DNA of 47,697 nucleotides from Dehalococcoidia bacterium (GTDB taxonomy: Bacteria; Chloroflexota; Dehalococcoidia; SHYD01): contig SHYD01000010.1 in the NCBI GenBank assembly GCA_009692945.1, positions 1-47,697 on the forward strand. Direction: 5' to 3'. This document shows, piece by piece, positions 16,383-25,034 of this stretch (position 1 is the stretch's first letter; the number at the start of each line of letters is the position of its first letter). The position numbers and the translations under genes were made by a program. The notes under the pieces were generated by a model, which saw only the letters and a program-made list of their open reading frames with translations, made no database searches and had not been told where the DNA came from.

Positions 16383-17126
16383 TCAGGGCGCCGGCGGGTT
16401 CGGGAGCTTCCAGAAGTGCCCCTTGTCCTCGGTGAAGACCAGGGCCAGATCTCGGGCGCCGGGGCTGACATCGAAAATGACGGTCATGCGCTGGGTGTCG
16501 CCGGCACGAAATCCGGTGGCCGGCAGCAGGGCGCGATCGCCCCGGGCGGTCAGAAAGGGCTCACAGCACAACAGCGGGTCCCAACTGTCGCCGTTGTCGC
16601 TGTTTATCTGAAAGCTGCGCAGGGTCAGCGAGGAGTTCGATGGGGACTTGTCGCGCACCATGATGACCGCCAGCAGCAGCGTGCCCTTGGCTTCGTATTT
16701 CCCGGCGGAGGGGGTGGCCCAGTCGATCACCTTACCCGGCCATTCCACGCGGTCCAGGGTGAGGCTCCACAGGGAGGTGGTGAGGGTTTCTCCCACCGTT
16801 CCGGAGGAGAGGGCAACGGTGGGCGCCGAGCCCGGGGTGCTGGGGCGGGTGGGAGCCCCCGCAGGGTGCGGCGCGGCGGCCAGCGGCACCGCGGTTGCGC
16901 TGGCCGCCGGCGCCGGGGTCCCCGTGGCCGGGGCCGCGGTGGGCGAGCCGGCCGCCAGGTTCTGACAGGCGGCGGTTCCCAGAATGAGGGTAAGGCCTAT
17001 GGCAAAGATAGACCTGCAAACCTGCGCATCGGTGCTGCTCCAGGGGTTTGGACCGGGTATCGACGCCGGGCCGTGGGGGATCGGTCCGGGAGGCGCATGG
17101 TCAGGGCGATGCGTCAAATCACCCAA
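16383..17126 (-). CDS. Putative lipoprotein with an Ig-like C-terminal domain
   Basis: Up to 247 residues. A hydrophobic segment ends in the lipobox LILGTAAC (about residue 54), then comes a 55-residue Ala/Pro/Thr-rich linker. The C-terminal beta-rich domain (SLTLDRVEWPG, GTLLLAVIMVRDKSPS, MTVIFDVSPGARDLALVF) resembles DUF4352-like extracellular domains. It is probably anchored to the outer face of the membrane. The start is uncertain: TTG 17126 overlaps the preceding gene's stop and leaves a long polar leader before the signal helix. No enzyme motif is seen. Confidence 0.7.
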   Translation of the reverse strand: MGDLTHRPDHAPPGPIPHGPASIPGPNPWSSTDAQVCRSIFAIGLTLILGTAACQNLAAGSPTAAPATGTPAPAASATAVPLAAAPHPAGAPTRPSTPGSAPTVALSSGTVGETLTTSLWSLTLDRVEWPGKVIDWATPSAGKYEAKGTLLLAVIMVRDKSPSNSSLTLRSFQINSDNGDSWDPLLCCEPFLTARGDRALLPATGFRAGDTQRMTVIFDVSPGARDLALVFTEDKGHFWKLPNPPAP

Positions 17127-17466
17127 CGAAACGCTTGTAGCGCTTCATCACCATGGGGCGGCTGAAGAACTCTTCCTCCCCCATACGGGCGGCGCGCACG
17201 TGGCGCGGCACTTCCTCAAAATCCACCACGGTCTCGGCGTCGGTCCATCCCGAGAGGACGATGTAGGTGGCACTCATGTCTTCGGCCTTATAGGCGTAGG
17301 CCCAAAGGCAACCCGGGAACTCCAGCGCCTCCCGCATGATGCGTGCCATGAACTTCTCGAAGGCGAAAGCGTGTTCGTCTTTGATGAAGAACTGCAGGAA
17401 AGAGATGATCGGGGCATCGAGCGCGTCGGCCGGAAGCGGCGTAGGAAACTGAGGTGCTTCCATCAC
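17119..17466 (-). CDS. Small dimeric alpha/beta-barrel (ABM-like) protein
   Basis: A 115-residue protein with alternating helices and strands: FLQFFIKDEHAFAFEKFMARIM, FPGCLWAYAYK, ATYIVLSGWTDAETVVDFEE, ending in a basic tail. The pattern fits the ferredoxin-like fold of antibiotic-biosynthesis-monooxygenase/EthD-type proteins, which dimerise and bind small hydrophobic molecules. No catalytic residues can be named. The ATG start overlaps the argS stop (ATGA), so it is co-translated with ArgS. Function unknown. Confidence 0.75.
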   Translation of the reverse strand: MMEAPQFPTPLPADALDAPIISFLQFFIKDEHAFAFEKFMARIMREALEFPGCLWAYAYKAEDMSATYIVLSGWTDAETVVDFEEVPRHVRAARMGEEEFFSRPMVMKRYKRFVG

Positions 17467-19136
17467 ATGCGCTCCGGCGCGCTCATGCCCATCAGGGTCA
17501 GCGTCCGGGCGAGCGCCACTCTGGTGGCCTCCGCCAGCTTGAGACGGGCTGCGGTCAGTGGCCCATCATCCTCTGAAATGATCCGGCATTTTTCGTAGAA
17601 ATTGTGGAACGTCGTGGCCAATTCCATGGCGTAATGCGGCAGCAAATGCGGAGCGAGGGCCTCAGCGGCAGTTTCGATCAACTCGGGGAGAGCCAGCATC
17701 TTTCGGACGAGGGCCTGCTCGGCCTCATGCTGAAGGAGTTCTGACCGGCCGCTGCTCCACTCCAACCCCCGTTCGGCGGCGTTGCGCAGTACGCTGGCGA
17801 TGCGGGCATGGGCGTACTGGACGTAGTAGACCGGGTTTTCGTTGGACTGCCGCTTCGCCAGTTCGAGATCGAAATCCATCTGGCTGTCCGCCGACCGCGA
17901 CAGGAAAAAGAAGCGGCAGGCGTCGGCGCCCACCTCGTCCAGGACGTCCCGGAGGGCGATAATGTCCCCGGCCCGCTTCGACAGACGGACGACATCGTTG
18001 CCCCGCCTCAGGGTGACCAGTTGGGAGATGACGACCTGCAGCCGGGCTGGATCGATGCCCAGGGCCGCGATGGCGGCCTTGACGCGGGACACGTGGCCCT
18101 GGTGGTCGGCGCCCCAGACGTTAATGCCTTTGGGGAAGCCCCGCCGCTCAAATTTGTCATAGTGGTAGGCGATATCCGAGGCGAAGTAGGTGGGCATGCC
18201 CGTCGACCGCACCAGCACATTATCCTTGTCCTCGCCCAGCGCGGTGGACTGGAACCAGTGCGCCCCCTCCTTCTCCAAAAGGTGGCCCCCTTCCTTCAGC
18301 CGGGCCAGCACGGTTTCATACGCCCCGTCCTGGTAGAGGCTCGCCTCGCTGAACCAGGTGTCGAAGTGGACGCCGAGATCCCTGAGGTCCGCCCGGATCG
18401 TGTCCATCATGCGGCTCATCCCGAGGCGGGTCAGCGCCGGGCGTCCTTCCTGCTCGCCCAGCACCCGGTAACGGTCGCCCTCCTGCGCCACGACCTCCGC
18501 CGCGAGGTCGACGAGGTAGGAACCACCGTAACCGTCCTCGGGGAAGGCAATGTCTTCGCCCAACGCTTGCAGGTAGCGCGCCCAGACCGACCGTTGAAAC
18601 ACCTCGATCTGGTTACCGGTGTCATTCACATAGTATTCCCGGTGCACCTGGAAACCGGCGGCAGCCAGCAGGCTCGCGAGGGCGCTACCGAGAACGGCGC
18701 CCCTCCCGTGGCCCACGTGCAGCGGGCCGGTGGGATTGGCGCTGACGAACTCCACCTGAATCCGTTCCCCCTTGCCGTAATCGACCGAACCGAAGCTGGC
18801 GGCGTGGGCGACGATTTCATCCACCTGGTTGGAGAGCCACCCCGGGTCCAGGGTGAAGTTGATGAACCCCGGCGGCGCCACCGAAACGGAACCGACCGCG
18901 GGACTGTCCGGCAAACGGCCCTTGATCGCCTCGGCAATCGCCATCGGCGCCATGCGCGCCGACCGTGCCAATTTCAGCGGCAGGGTGCTGGCGTAATCTC
19001 CATGTTCCGGGTTCTGCGGGCGCTCGACGGGGCTATCGGGTATCGCCAGGGTGGGTAACACTCCCTGCTGCTGGGCCTGATGGACGGCCTCGGCAACCAG
19101 GGCGGTGAGATCATTCCGGATCAAAGGCAACTCCAT
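17463..19136 (-). CDS. argS: Arginyl-tRNA synthetase
   Basis: 557 residues, the normal length. It contains the class I signature ANPTGPLHVGHGRG (HIGH = HVGH), the YYVNDTGNQIE region, LSKRAGD at the KMSK site and the C-terminal anticodon-binding domain ending LARTLTLMGMSAPERM. It attaches arginine to tRNA-Arg. The frame is open to 19367, but ATG 19136-19134 gives the normal N-terminus ELPLIRNDLTALV. A promoter-like TTTACA/TATAAT pair lies about 130 bp upstream. Confidence 0.97.
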   Translation of the reverse strand: MELPLIRNDLTALVAEAVHQAQQQGVLPTLAIPDSPVERPQNPEHGDYASTLPLKLARSARMAPMAIAEAIKGRLPDSPAVGSVSVAPPGFINFTLDPGWLSNQVDEIVAHAASFGSVDYGKGERIQVEFVSANPTGPLHVGHGRGAVLGSALASLLAAAGFQVHREYYVNDTGNQIEVFQRSVWARYLQALGEDIAFPEDGYGGSYLVDLAAEVVAQEGDRYRVLGEQEGRPALTRLGMSRMMDTIRADLRDLGVHFDTWFSEASLYQDGAYETVLARLKEGGHLLEKEGAHWFQSTALGEDKDNVLVRSTGMPTYFASDIAYHYDKFERRGFPKGINVWGADHQGHVSRVKAAIAALGIDPARLQVVISQLVTLRRGNDVVRLSKRAGDIIALRDVLDEVGADACRFFFLSRSADSQMDFDLELAKRQSNENPVYYVQYAHARIASVLRNAAERGLEWSSGRSELLQHEAEQALVRKMLALPELIETAAEALAPHLLPHYAMELATTFHNFYEKCRIISEDDGPLTAARLKLAEATRVALARTLTLMGMSAPERM

Positions 19137-19223
19137 TGGAGAGTCGGGGAAAGTTGGGGGCGTGTGCCATCGCACGGTTGGCGCCGGCGGCGCAACGCCG
19201 GTGCACCTGAATGAACCGGCCTG

Positions 19224-19257
19224 CAGGAACTGTTTGTCCTCAGGAACTGTTCGTCCC
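19224..19257 (-). repeat. Tandem 17-bp direct repeat in the argS leader
   Basis: CAGGAACTGTTTGTCCT and CAGGAACTGTTCGTCCC stand head to tail (15 of 17 identical), just downstream of the argS -10 box. Each unit contains the dyad GAACnGTTC. They could be operator sites or part of the leader RNA. Confidence 0.7.
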
Positions 19258-19265
19258 GTTGAGTC

Positions 19266-19296
19266 ATTATAGAGGCACGCTGGCCGGGGCTGTAAA
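19266..19296 (-). promoter_or_regulatory. Probable sigma-70-type promoter of argS
   Basis: On the minus strand, TTTACA (19296-19291) and a perfect TATAAT (19271-19266) are separated by 19 bp. The leader of about 120 nt then carries the tandem 17-bp repeat and a small CCGGCG/CGCCGG hairpin. The spacer is slightly long. Confidence 0.55.
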
Positions 19297-19320
19297 CATG
19301 CGGGCGGGTGCCACAAACGT

Positions 19321-21822
19321 TCAACTGAGGTCGGTCTCCCCCAAGGGGCGTAGCTGCCCCAGGGCATTCCTCAAACCCTCATGCTCAGCGGCTTCGAGCA
19401 GGGGGTCCTCAGCCAGGATGACCCCCGCGTCGTCCCGCGCCATCTCCAGCAGCGCCCAGTCGTCGAGCCGCGCCATTCGCAACTCGGGAAGGCCCGTCTG
19501 ACGGGTGCCGAAGAACTCACCGGGCCCCCGCAGCCGCAGGTCCTCCTCCGCCAGGCGGAACCCATCGGAGATCTGTTCCATCAGCGTCAGCCGCTCCTGG
19601 GATTCCGGAGTCACGGACTCGGTCAGCAGCAGGCAGTAGCTCTGGTGCTCCCCCCGCCCCACCCGGCCCCGCAACTGGTGCAGTTGCGAAAGGCCGAACC
19701 GGTCGGCTCCCTCGATCAGGATCAATGAGGCGTTGGCGATATCGATGCCCACCTCGATGACCGAGGTGGACACCAGGATATCGAATTCGTGGGCACGGAA
19801 TGCCTTCATCACCTGGTCCTTATCGCCGGGAGGCATCCGGCCGTGCAGCAGCGCCAACCGCAGATCAGGGAACACCACCTGGGCCAACCGCTCGTGTTCT
19901 TCGGTGGCGGCCCTGGCTTCGATGGCGCTCGATGCGTCGATCAAGGGACAGATCACGAACGCCTGCCGGCCCTGCTCAACCTGAGTGCGGAGGAAGCGAT
20001 AGGCGTCGGCGCGCTGTGACGGGTCCAGCGCCCTGGTCTCGATCACCTGGCGTCCCGGGGGCATCTCATCGATGACCGAGCTCTCAAGGTCGCCGTACAT
20101 GGTGAGAGCCAGAGTGCGGGGGATGGGCGTCGCGGTCATCACCAGCACGTGGGGGTTGAAGCCCTTCCCACGCAGCCGGGCCCGTTGTGCCACGCCGAAC
20201 CTGTGCTGCTCGTCGATGACCGCGAGCCCGAGGTTGCGGAAGGCCACACTTTCCTGGATCAACGCATGGGTTCCCACCAAAACGTCGAGTTCCCCGGCCG
20301 CCGCCGCCTGGGCCAGCCGCTGCTTCTCCTTGGCCCGCAGGCTTCCCGTGAGCAGGCCCACCCGCAGGACCGGCCGTTCGTCCGGCAGATAGGCCAGCGG
20401 CAACGATTCCAGCGCTTCGAACTCCGGGTTGCCGAACAGGCGGGATAAGCTGCGGTAGTGCTGCTCGGCCAGGATCTCGGTGGGCGCCATCAGGGCGCCT
20501 TGAAACCCGGCCGCGACCGTCTGCAGCAGGGCGGCCGCGGCGATGACGGTCTTGCCGCTCCCGACGTCACCCTGCAGTAGCCGGCTCATCGGCTGCGAAA
20601 GGGCCAGGTCGGCGGCAAGCTGGCCCAGCACCCGCTCCTGGGCACCGGTCAGCCGGAACGGGAGGGCGGACCGGAAGCCGTCGAGCAACCCGGCGTCCCA
20701 GGGAATGGGGCAGCCCATCTCGGCCTGCCACGCCATTCGCTTCCGGATGGCGCCCAACTGGATGACCATCAGTTCGTCAAAGGCCAGGCGCTGGCGGGCA
20801 CGGTCGTAAGCCTCGGCGGTGGCCGGGTAATGGGCAGCCGCCACCGCGTCCGCCAAGGGAAGAAAATCATGTTGCTTTCGCAGTTTCGGAGGCAGCGTTT
20901 CCGGGAGTTTCGACGCCCATTTGTCTACTACCCCCTTGATCAGCCGCCGCACGGTGCGGCCCGAAAGCCCCTCGGTCAGCGGGTACACCGGCACCAGGCG
21001 GCCGGTGTGCGCCAGGTCCTGCGACTCGGCGTCCAGCACCTCGTACTCCGGCGACTGGAACACCCGCTGGCCCCGGTACACCGTGACCTTGCCCGCCAGC
21101 ACCACCTGCGACTGCGGCTTGAACAGCTTCACCAGGTACGGCTGGTTGAACCAGGTGGCGCGGATGTTGCCGGTCGAATCGCCGATCACGATCTCGGCGG
21201 CCCGTTGCCGCGGCCCCAGGCTCATCTCACGCGCCGACCACACCACCCCAGCGACGGTCTGCTCCATCCCGGGGGTCAGTTCCTCGATAGATACACGCTG
21301 GCTGAAGTCGAGGTGCCGCCGGGGGAAGAAGAACAACGCATGGTGGATGGTCCGCACCCCCAGCTTCTCCAGCCGGGCGGCGAGGTCCTTTCGAACTCCC
21401 GGTATCGTTGCGAGCGCCGAGTCCAGCGTCAGCGCTTCGGTCAACCGGCGGCGGGCCGCGGAGGTGGCGGGTTTGGTGCCCGCTGCGCCGGAGAGGGGCG
21501 CCGGAGCGAGCTTGGTGAGAGGCGGCTGTGGCACATCACCGGTCCTCACCGGGACCGGGCGGGCCGGGCGCTCCGGCGCCACCTCCTGCTCGGCCCCCAG
21601 CGAGGCCAGCAACCGCTTGGCCCACTGGGCCCGCTGCGCCGGAGTGAGGGAAGCGTAGTCTGGGTCGGGCAGCGCCGCCCCGGACAACGACTCGGACCAC
21701 TGCCCCAGCAACCGGTCGAGCCCGCCCATGACGGCGCGGTCGCCGTAGCCGTTGCGGGCTTCCACCTGCAAGATCTGCTTCAGGCGGGCGGTCAAGGTGG
21801 GAGAGGGGAGGGTGGGGGACAT
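19321..21822 (-). CDS. recG: ATP-dependent DNA helicase RecG
   Basis: 833 residues. The wedge/OB domain lies at about 150-330, followed by Walker A LLQGDVGSGKTVIA, motif II DEQHRFG, motif III TATPIPRTLAL and motif VI LRGRVGRGEHQSYCLLL, with the RecG-specific C-terminus. RecG reverses stalled forks and processes Holliday junctions. It is longer than the E. coli protein (693) because of about 130 extra N-terminal residues, rich in Pro/Ala after a helical start; similar extensions occur in Chloroflexota and cyanobacteria. It starts at ATG 21822. Confidence 0.97.
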   Translation of the reverse strand: MSPTLPSPTLTARLKQILQVEARNGYGDRAVMGGLDRLLGQWSESLSGAALPDPDYASLTPAQRAQWAKRLLASLGAEQEVAPERPARPVPVRTGDVPQPPLTKLAPAPLSGAAGTKPATSAARRRLTEALTLDSALATIPGVRKDLAARLEKLGVRTIHHALFFFPRRHLDFSQRVSIEELTPGMEQTVAGVVWSAREMSLGPRQRAAEIVIGDSTGNIRATWFNQPYLVKLFKPQSQVVLAGKVTVYRGQRVFQSPEYEVLDAESQDLAHTGRLVPVYPLTEGLSGRTVRRLIKGVVDKWASKLPETLPPKLRKQHDFLPLADAVAAAHYPATAEAYDRARQRLAFDELMVIQLGAIRKRMAWQAEMGCPIPWDAGLLDGFRSALPFRLTGAQERVLGQLAADLALSQPMSRLLQGDVGSGKTVIAAAALLQTVAAGFQGALMAPTEILAEQHYRSLSRLFGNPEFEALESLPLAYLPDERPVLRVGLLTGSLRAKEKQRLAQAAAAGELDVLVGTHALIQESVAFRNLGLAVIDEQHRFGVAQRARLRGKGFNPHVLVMTATPIPRTLALTMYGDLESSVIDEMPPGRQVIETRALDPSQRADAYRFLRTQVEQGRQAFVICPLIDASSAIEARAATEEHERLAQVVFPDLRLALLHGRMPPGDKDQVMKAFRAHEFDILVSTSVIEVGIDIANASLILIEGADRFGLSQLHQLRGRVGRGEHQSYCLLLTESVTPESQERLTLMEQISDGFRLAEEDLRLRGPGEFFGTRQTGLPELRMARLDDWALLEMARDDAGVILAEDPLLEAAEHEGLRNALGQLRPLGETDLS

Positions 21823-21969
21823 AGAGTTTAGGTTTCGGCGGCCTAGACACGGACCGCACGATGGGTCGATTCAGGTACCAAGCCAAGGCGAGGATCCCAT
21901 GGAATCAACAAAACCGCGGTGCGCGAGACTGGTCAGTATCGAACTTCCAAGGTCCCATTTAGGGCAACA

Positions 21970-22593
21970 CTACGTAACAAGGAACCTCGGCCGAGATCCG
22001 CATCGGACCGTCTCTATTGGGTAATATTTGCCACGATGGGCGACACGAACCCGCCTCAGAATACGATATTCGCTAGGGGACATCCCAGAATGAACCAAGA
22101 GTGGGTGGAATGGTGAACCTTGAACACCTCCGCTTGAAAGCTCAGAAACCTCGGATCCAAAGCAGCGCAGTAACTCACTCTCGAGATCTTTGACGTACGC
22201 GTCCGTCGCGCTAGTGGCGGCAAGTGCAACTCCCTTGCCCAATATTGCAGGTAGGGATGCAACCTGGAACCGCTGGGCTGATCTCCCACGGACACGGTTC
22301 GGAGGGAACCCCTCTTTATCGTCTAAGGCTTTGCGGTCATCATCAGAACTCTTCGAATAGACTTCTTCAAATCTCTGAATAAATAAGCTCGATAGCCTGC
22401 GGAAAGCTGGTGACCGAAAAGTCCTGGCGGGACCACGCCAAAACGGTCCGGTCCAACTGCGGTGTAGTGCATACACCAATGTGGCCAGATAGTATTTTCC
22501 GGTCTTGTTTGGCCCGACGAACACACTCAACGGTTTTAAGTCGATCTCGGCGTCCGCAATTGGGCCAAAATTCTTTGTAGTCAGTCGGAGCAT
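21970..22593 (-). pseudogene. Remnant of an AAA-type (SMC/OLD-like) ATPase
   Basis: A 207-residue ORF opens LTTKNFGPIADAEIDLKPLSVFVGPNKTGKYYLATLVYALH, the N-terminus of AAA_15/OLD-type ATPases. The P-loop reads GPNKTGKYY, with Tyr where Ser or Thr should bind magnesium. The rest has no Walker B or signature motif and stops after about a third to half of the usual length. Base composition is distinctly more AT-rich than neighbouring genes. It looks like the leftover 5' part of an acquired, possibly defence-related, ATPase. The flanks (21823-21969 and 22594-22679) hold no other gene that I can support. Confidence 0.55.
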
Positions 22594-22679
22594 GATTCCA
22601 CCTTCCCGCCTCGTCGTGACGGCACTTCTCGTGTCGAGTCGACATCTTGGCGTCGACGAATATCATTCTACCCCTTCCC

Positions 22680-23411
22680 TCACCCTCGCTTCCTCCGGCT
22701 CAGCGTCAGCTCCACATACTGCGCCTCCAGCGCCATCCCTTCCGCGAGGGGGAGGTCGAGGCCCCGGTTGACGGCCAGCTTGGCGGCCTGCACCACCACC
22801 GGGTCCTGCGCCGCGATGCGTTGCGCCAGCGACTCGGCCGTGGGGTAGAGCGCATCACGGGTGGTCACCCGGTTGACCAGGCCGATGCGATGCGCCTCGG
22901 CGGCGTCGATGTAGTCACCTGTGAGCACGAGATCGAGGGCTCGGGCGCCGCCGATGACCCGGGGGAGGGTCTGGCTGCCGCCGGCTGCCGGGATGATGCC
23001 CAGGCCCACCTCGGGCAGCCCGAACCGGGCATCATCCGAGGCGATGCGGAGGTCGCAGCACAGGCTCATCTCGAGGCCGGAACCGAGGCAGAAGCCGTGG
23101 GCCGCGGCGATGAGCGGCTTCGACAACCCCAGGATCAGTCCCCAGAGGTCGCGCTCCCAACGCACCTGCCGGGCGATGACCGGAGAGGGCGCGGTGCCGA
23201 ACTCGGTGAGGTCGGCGCCGGCGCAGAAGGCGCGATCGCCCGCCCCCTTGAGCACCGCGACCAGCACCTCGGGGTCGTCTCGCACCGCAGTCATCGCCTG
23301 GTACAGGTCGTCGCGCATCTGAACGCTGAAGGCGTTCAGCCGCTCCGGCCGGTTGAGTGTCAGCCAGGCGATGCCGCCGGTTTTTTCGTAGACGACCGTC
23401 GGAAAGCTCAT
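22680..23411 (-). CDS. Enoyl-CoA hydratase/isomerase (crotonase fold)
   Basis: A 243-residue protein with oxyanion-hole segments AFCAGADLTEF and GFCLGSGLEMSL and both candidate catalytic acids (Glu in GSGLEM and in PEVGLGIIPAAGG). It should hydrate trans-2-enoyl-CoA in beta-oxidation or a related acid-degradation route. The frame is open far upstream, but ATG 23411-23409 gives a standard N-terminus (SFPTVVYEKTGGIAWLTLNRPE) and overlaps the stop of the membrane protein gene (ATGA). Confidence 0.93.
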   Translation of the reverse strand: MSFPTVVYEKTGGIAWLTLNRPERLNAFSVQMRDDLYQAMTAVRDDPEVLVAVLKGAGDRAFCAGADLTEFGTAPSPVIARQVRWERDLWGLILGLSKPLIAAAHGFCLGSGLEMSLCCDLRIASDDARFGLPEVGLGIIPAAGGSQTLPRVIGGARALDLVLTGDYIDAAEAHRIGLVNRVTTRDALYPTAESLAQRIAAQDPVVVQAAKLAVNRGLDLPLAEGMALEAQYVELTLSRRKRG

Positions 23412-24088
23412 AGAAATCCGGGATTGGGGGCCGCCGCCCATGAGGCCACGAGCGCAGGCAGCGCCATCACCAGGAGCAGCAGGAGGTAGGCCGCCATGGG
23501 CGCCAGCCAGATCAACGAAGCCCTCCCCGCGCTGATGCCAAAGACGGCCCTCAGGCAGTTCGTCAGCGGCACGGAGAGATACACACCGAATACCATCGCC
23601 GCGACCCACCCGGCGACCGGGATTACCAGCATGATGGCGGATACAACTGAAGCCACCGTGAACAGCGCTCCCAACGTGTAGGTGAGACTCAGAAAACTGC
23701 CGCGTGCCCCCATCACATAGGCCGAGCCATAGAGACACCCTGCGAGGATGAACAGGTTGACAACGCTGTTGAAGATCGATATGAATGGCATGGTCACCAG
23801 CCAGCCGAGCGCCACTCCCACCATGGCCGCCACCAGCGCCGGATCGACGGATTCCATCCGCAGCCCAGAGATGGTGCTCGCCAGCGCCAGCACAACCGCA
23901 GCCACCTCGAGCACGAACACATCGAACAGTACGCCAGCGACGAACCCCCCCGCGGCGGAACCGGCCACCGCCAGCGGGAGGTCGGCCCGCTGTGCCACGC
24001 TGGCGAAGGTTGCCGCGCCCGGGTGGATCACCAGTTGGACGCCGTCGTTCCAGAAGTCCCTGAGCCGTCCGAAGATGGATCCGGTCAC
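23408..24088 (-). CDS. YIP1-family integral membrane protein
   Basis: A 226-residue protein with about five hydrophobic helices after a short polar N-terminus that includes IHPGAATFASVAQRADL, a feature of bacterial YIP1-domain proteins. Function is unknown; the family is structural or membrane-remodelling in eukaryotes. It is tightly packed between two crotonase-fold genes (one base gap upstream, 4-bp overlap downstream), so the three are presumably co-transcribed, though no link to acyl-CoA metabolism is established. Confidence 0.8.
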   Translation of the reverse strand: MTGSIFGRLRDFWNDGVQLVIHPGAATFASVAQRADLPLAVAGSAAGGFVAGVLFDVFVLEVAAVVLALASTISGLRMESVDPALVAAMVGVALGWLVTMPFISIFNSVVNLFILAGCLYGSAYVMGARGSFLSLTYTLGALFTVASVVSAIMLVIPVAGWVAAMVFGVYLSVPLTNCLRAVFGISAGRASLIWLAPMAAYLLLLLVMALPALVASWAAAPNPGFL

Positions 24089-24089
24089 G

Positions 24090-24848
24090 CTACTCTCCCC
24101 TAAACTCAGGTTTGCGGCGCTCCAAAAACGACCGGATCCCCTCGGTGCGGTCGGCGGTGGTCTGGATCAAGAAGTAGAGGTCGGCTTCCAACCGCAACCC
24201 CTGGTCCAGCGTCAGGTCCATCCCCTTCTGCACGGCCTCCCGGAGGTAGCGGGTAGCGATGGGCGCCTTTTCACACAGGCGGCCCGCCAGCATCAACGCC
24301 TTGCCGTGAACGTCGCCCGCCGGGAACACCCGGTTCACCAAACCGATGCGGTGCGCCTCGGCGGCGTCGATGGTGTCGCCCAACAGCAGCAGCTCCAGGG
24401 CATGCGCCCGCCCCACCACACGGGGCAGCCGCTGGGTGCCGCCCGCAAACGGAAGAACGCCCTTGAGCAGCGCCGGCATGGCGAAGGTGCTGCGATCTGA
24501 GGCGATCCGGAGGTCGCACGCCAGCGCCAGTTCGACTCCGAGCCCGGAAACGGGCCCATCGATGGCGGCGATAACCGGCGCCGGCGAGGCCGCAAGCGCC
24601 CGCACGGCAGCGGCGCCGGGGGAATCGAGCTGGCCCAGGAAGCCGCGCTCGGTTGCCTCCGTTTCGCCACTACAGAAGGTTCCGGGAACCCCCATCAACA
24701 CCAGGGCCAACGCGGCGCCGTCGTTCGCCACCGATTCGCAGGCGGCGGCCAAGGCCGCGCCATCATCCGTGCCCAGGATCCCATCAGAATCCCTGAGATC
24801 GAGGGTGATGACGACAACTCGCCCCTCGGTTGCGACCGTTACCGCCAA
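24090..24848 (-). CDS. Crotonase-fold (enoyl-CoA hydratase-like) protein
   Basis: About 252 residues with oxyanion segment TFCSGETEATERGFL and PVSGLGVELALACDLRIASD. The first acid (Glu in GLGVEL) is present. The second catalytic Glu, normally in P-E-V-x-L-G, is replaced (MPALLKGVLPFAGG), so simple hydratase activity is doubtful; isomerase, thioesterase or other crotonase chemistry is possible. The start is TTG 24848. Upstream of that codon the frame runs into a family-1 repeat, so the native start region seems to have been altered by the insertion. Confidence 0.85.
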   Translation of the reverse strand: MAVTVATEGRVVVITLDLRDSDGILGTDDGAALAAACESVANDGAALALVLMGVPGTFCSGETEATERGFLGQLDSPGAAAVRALAASPAPVIAAIDGPVSGLGVELALACDLRIASDRSTFAMPALLKGVLPFAGGTQRLPRVVGRAHALELLLLGDTIDAAEAHRIGLVNRVFPAGDVHGKALMLAGRLCEKAPIATRYLREAVQKGMDLTLDQGLRLEADLYFLIQTTADRTEGIRSFLERRKPEFRGE

Positions 24849-25007
24849 GGTTGGGAGCGGGAGTGCAGAGGGCAACCGCCCTCTGCCGGGGGTTTTGGGG
24901 GTGTCCCCCAAACGGAAACCCCTTTCTTTTTCACGGGGGGTGTGGCAACAGAACGGGTGACGGCGCCTTCCGGGTGGTACTCGCCCGCACCCATCTGAAC
25001 ACCTGCC
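24849..25007 (-). repeat. Family-1 repeat, reverse copy abutting a gene start
   Basis: Read on the minus strand it starts GGCAGGTGTTCAGA at 25007, then shows a polypurine tract, GGGGGACACCCCC and the hairpin GCAGAGGGC-GGTT-GCCCTCTGC. The other end is lost at or just inside the 5' end of the crotonase gene, and no target duplication is visible. Confidence 0.75.
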
Positions 25008-25034
25008 AATTTCCTCATGGGGAGTCCGGGTGGG

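Noticed and set aside
17808-19058. 416-codon open frame on the plus strand
   Set aside because: It is antisense to argS.
19137-19223. T-box-like AGGTGCACCGGCG in the argS leader
   Set aside because: The bulge sequence is one base short, no terminator T-run follows the CCGGCG/CGCCGG hairpin, and no specifier domain is seen.
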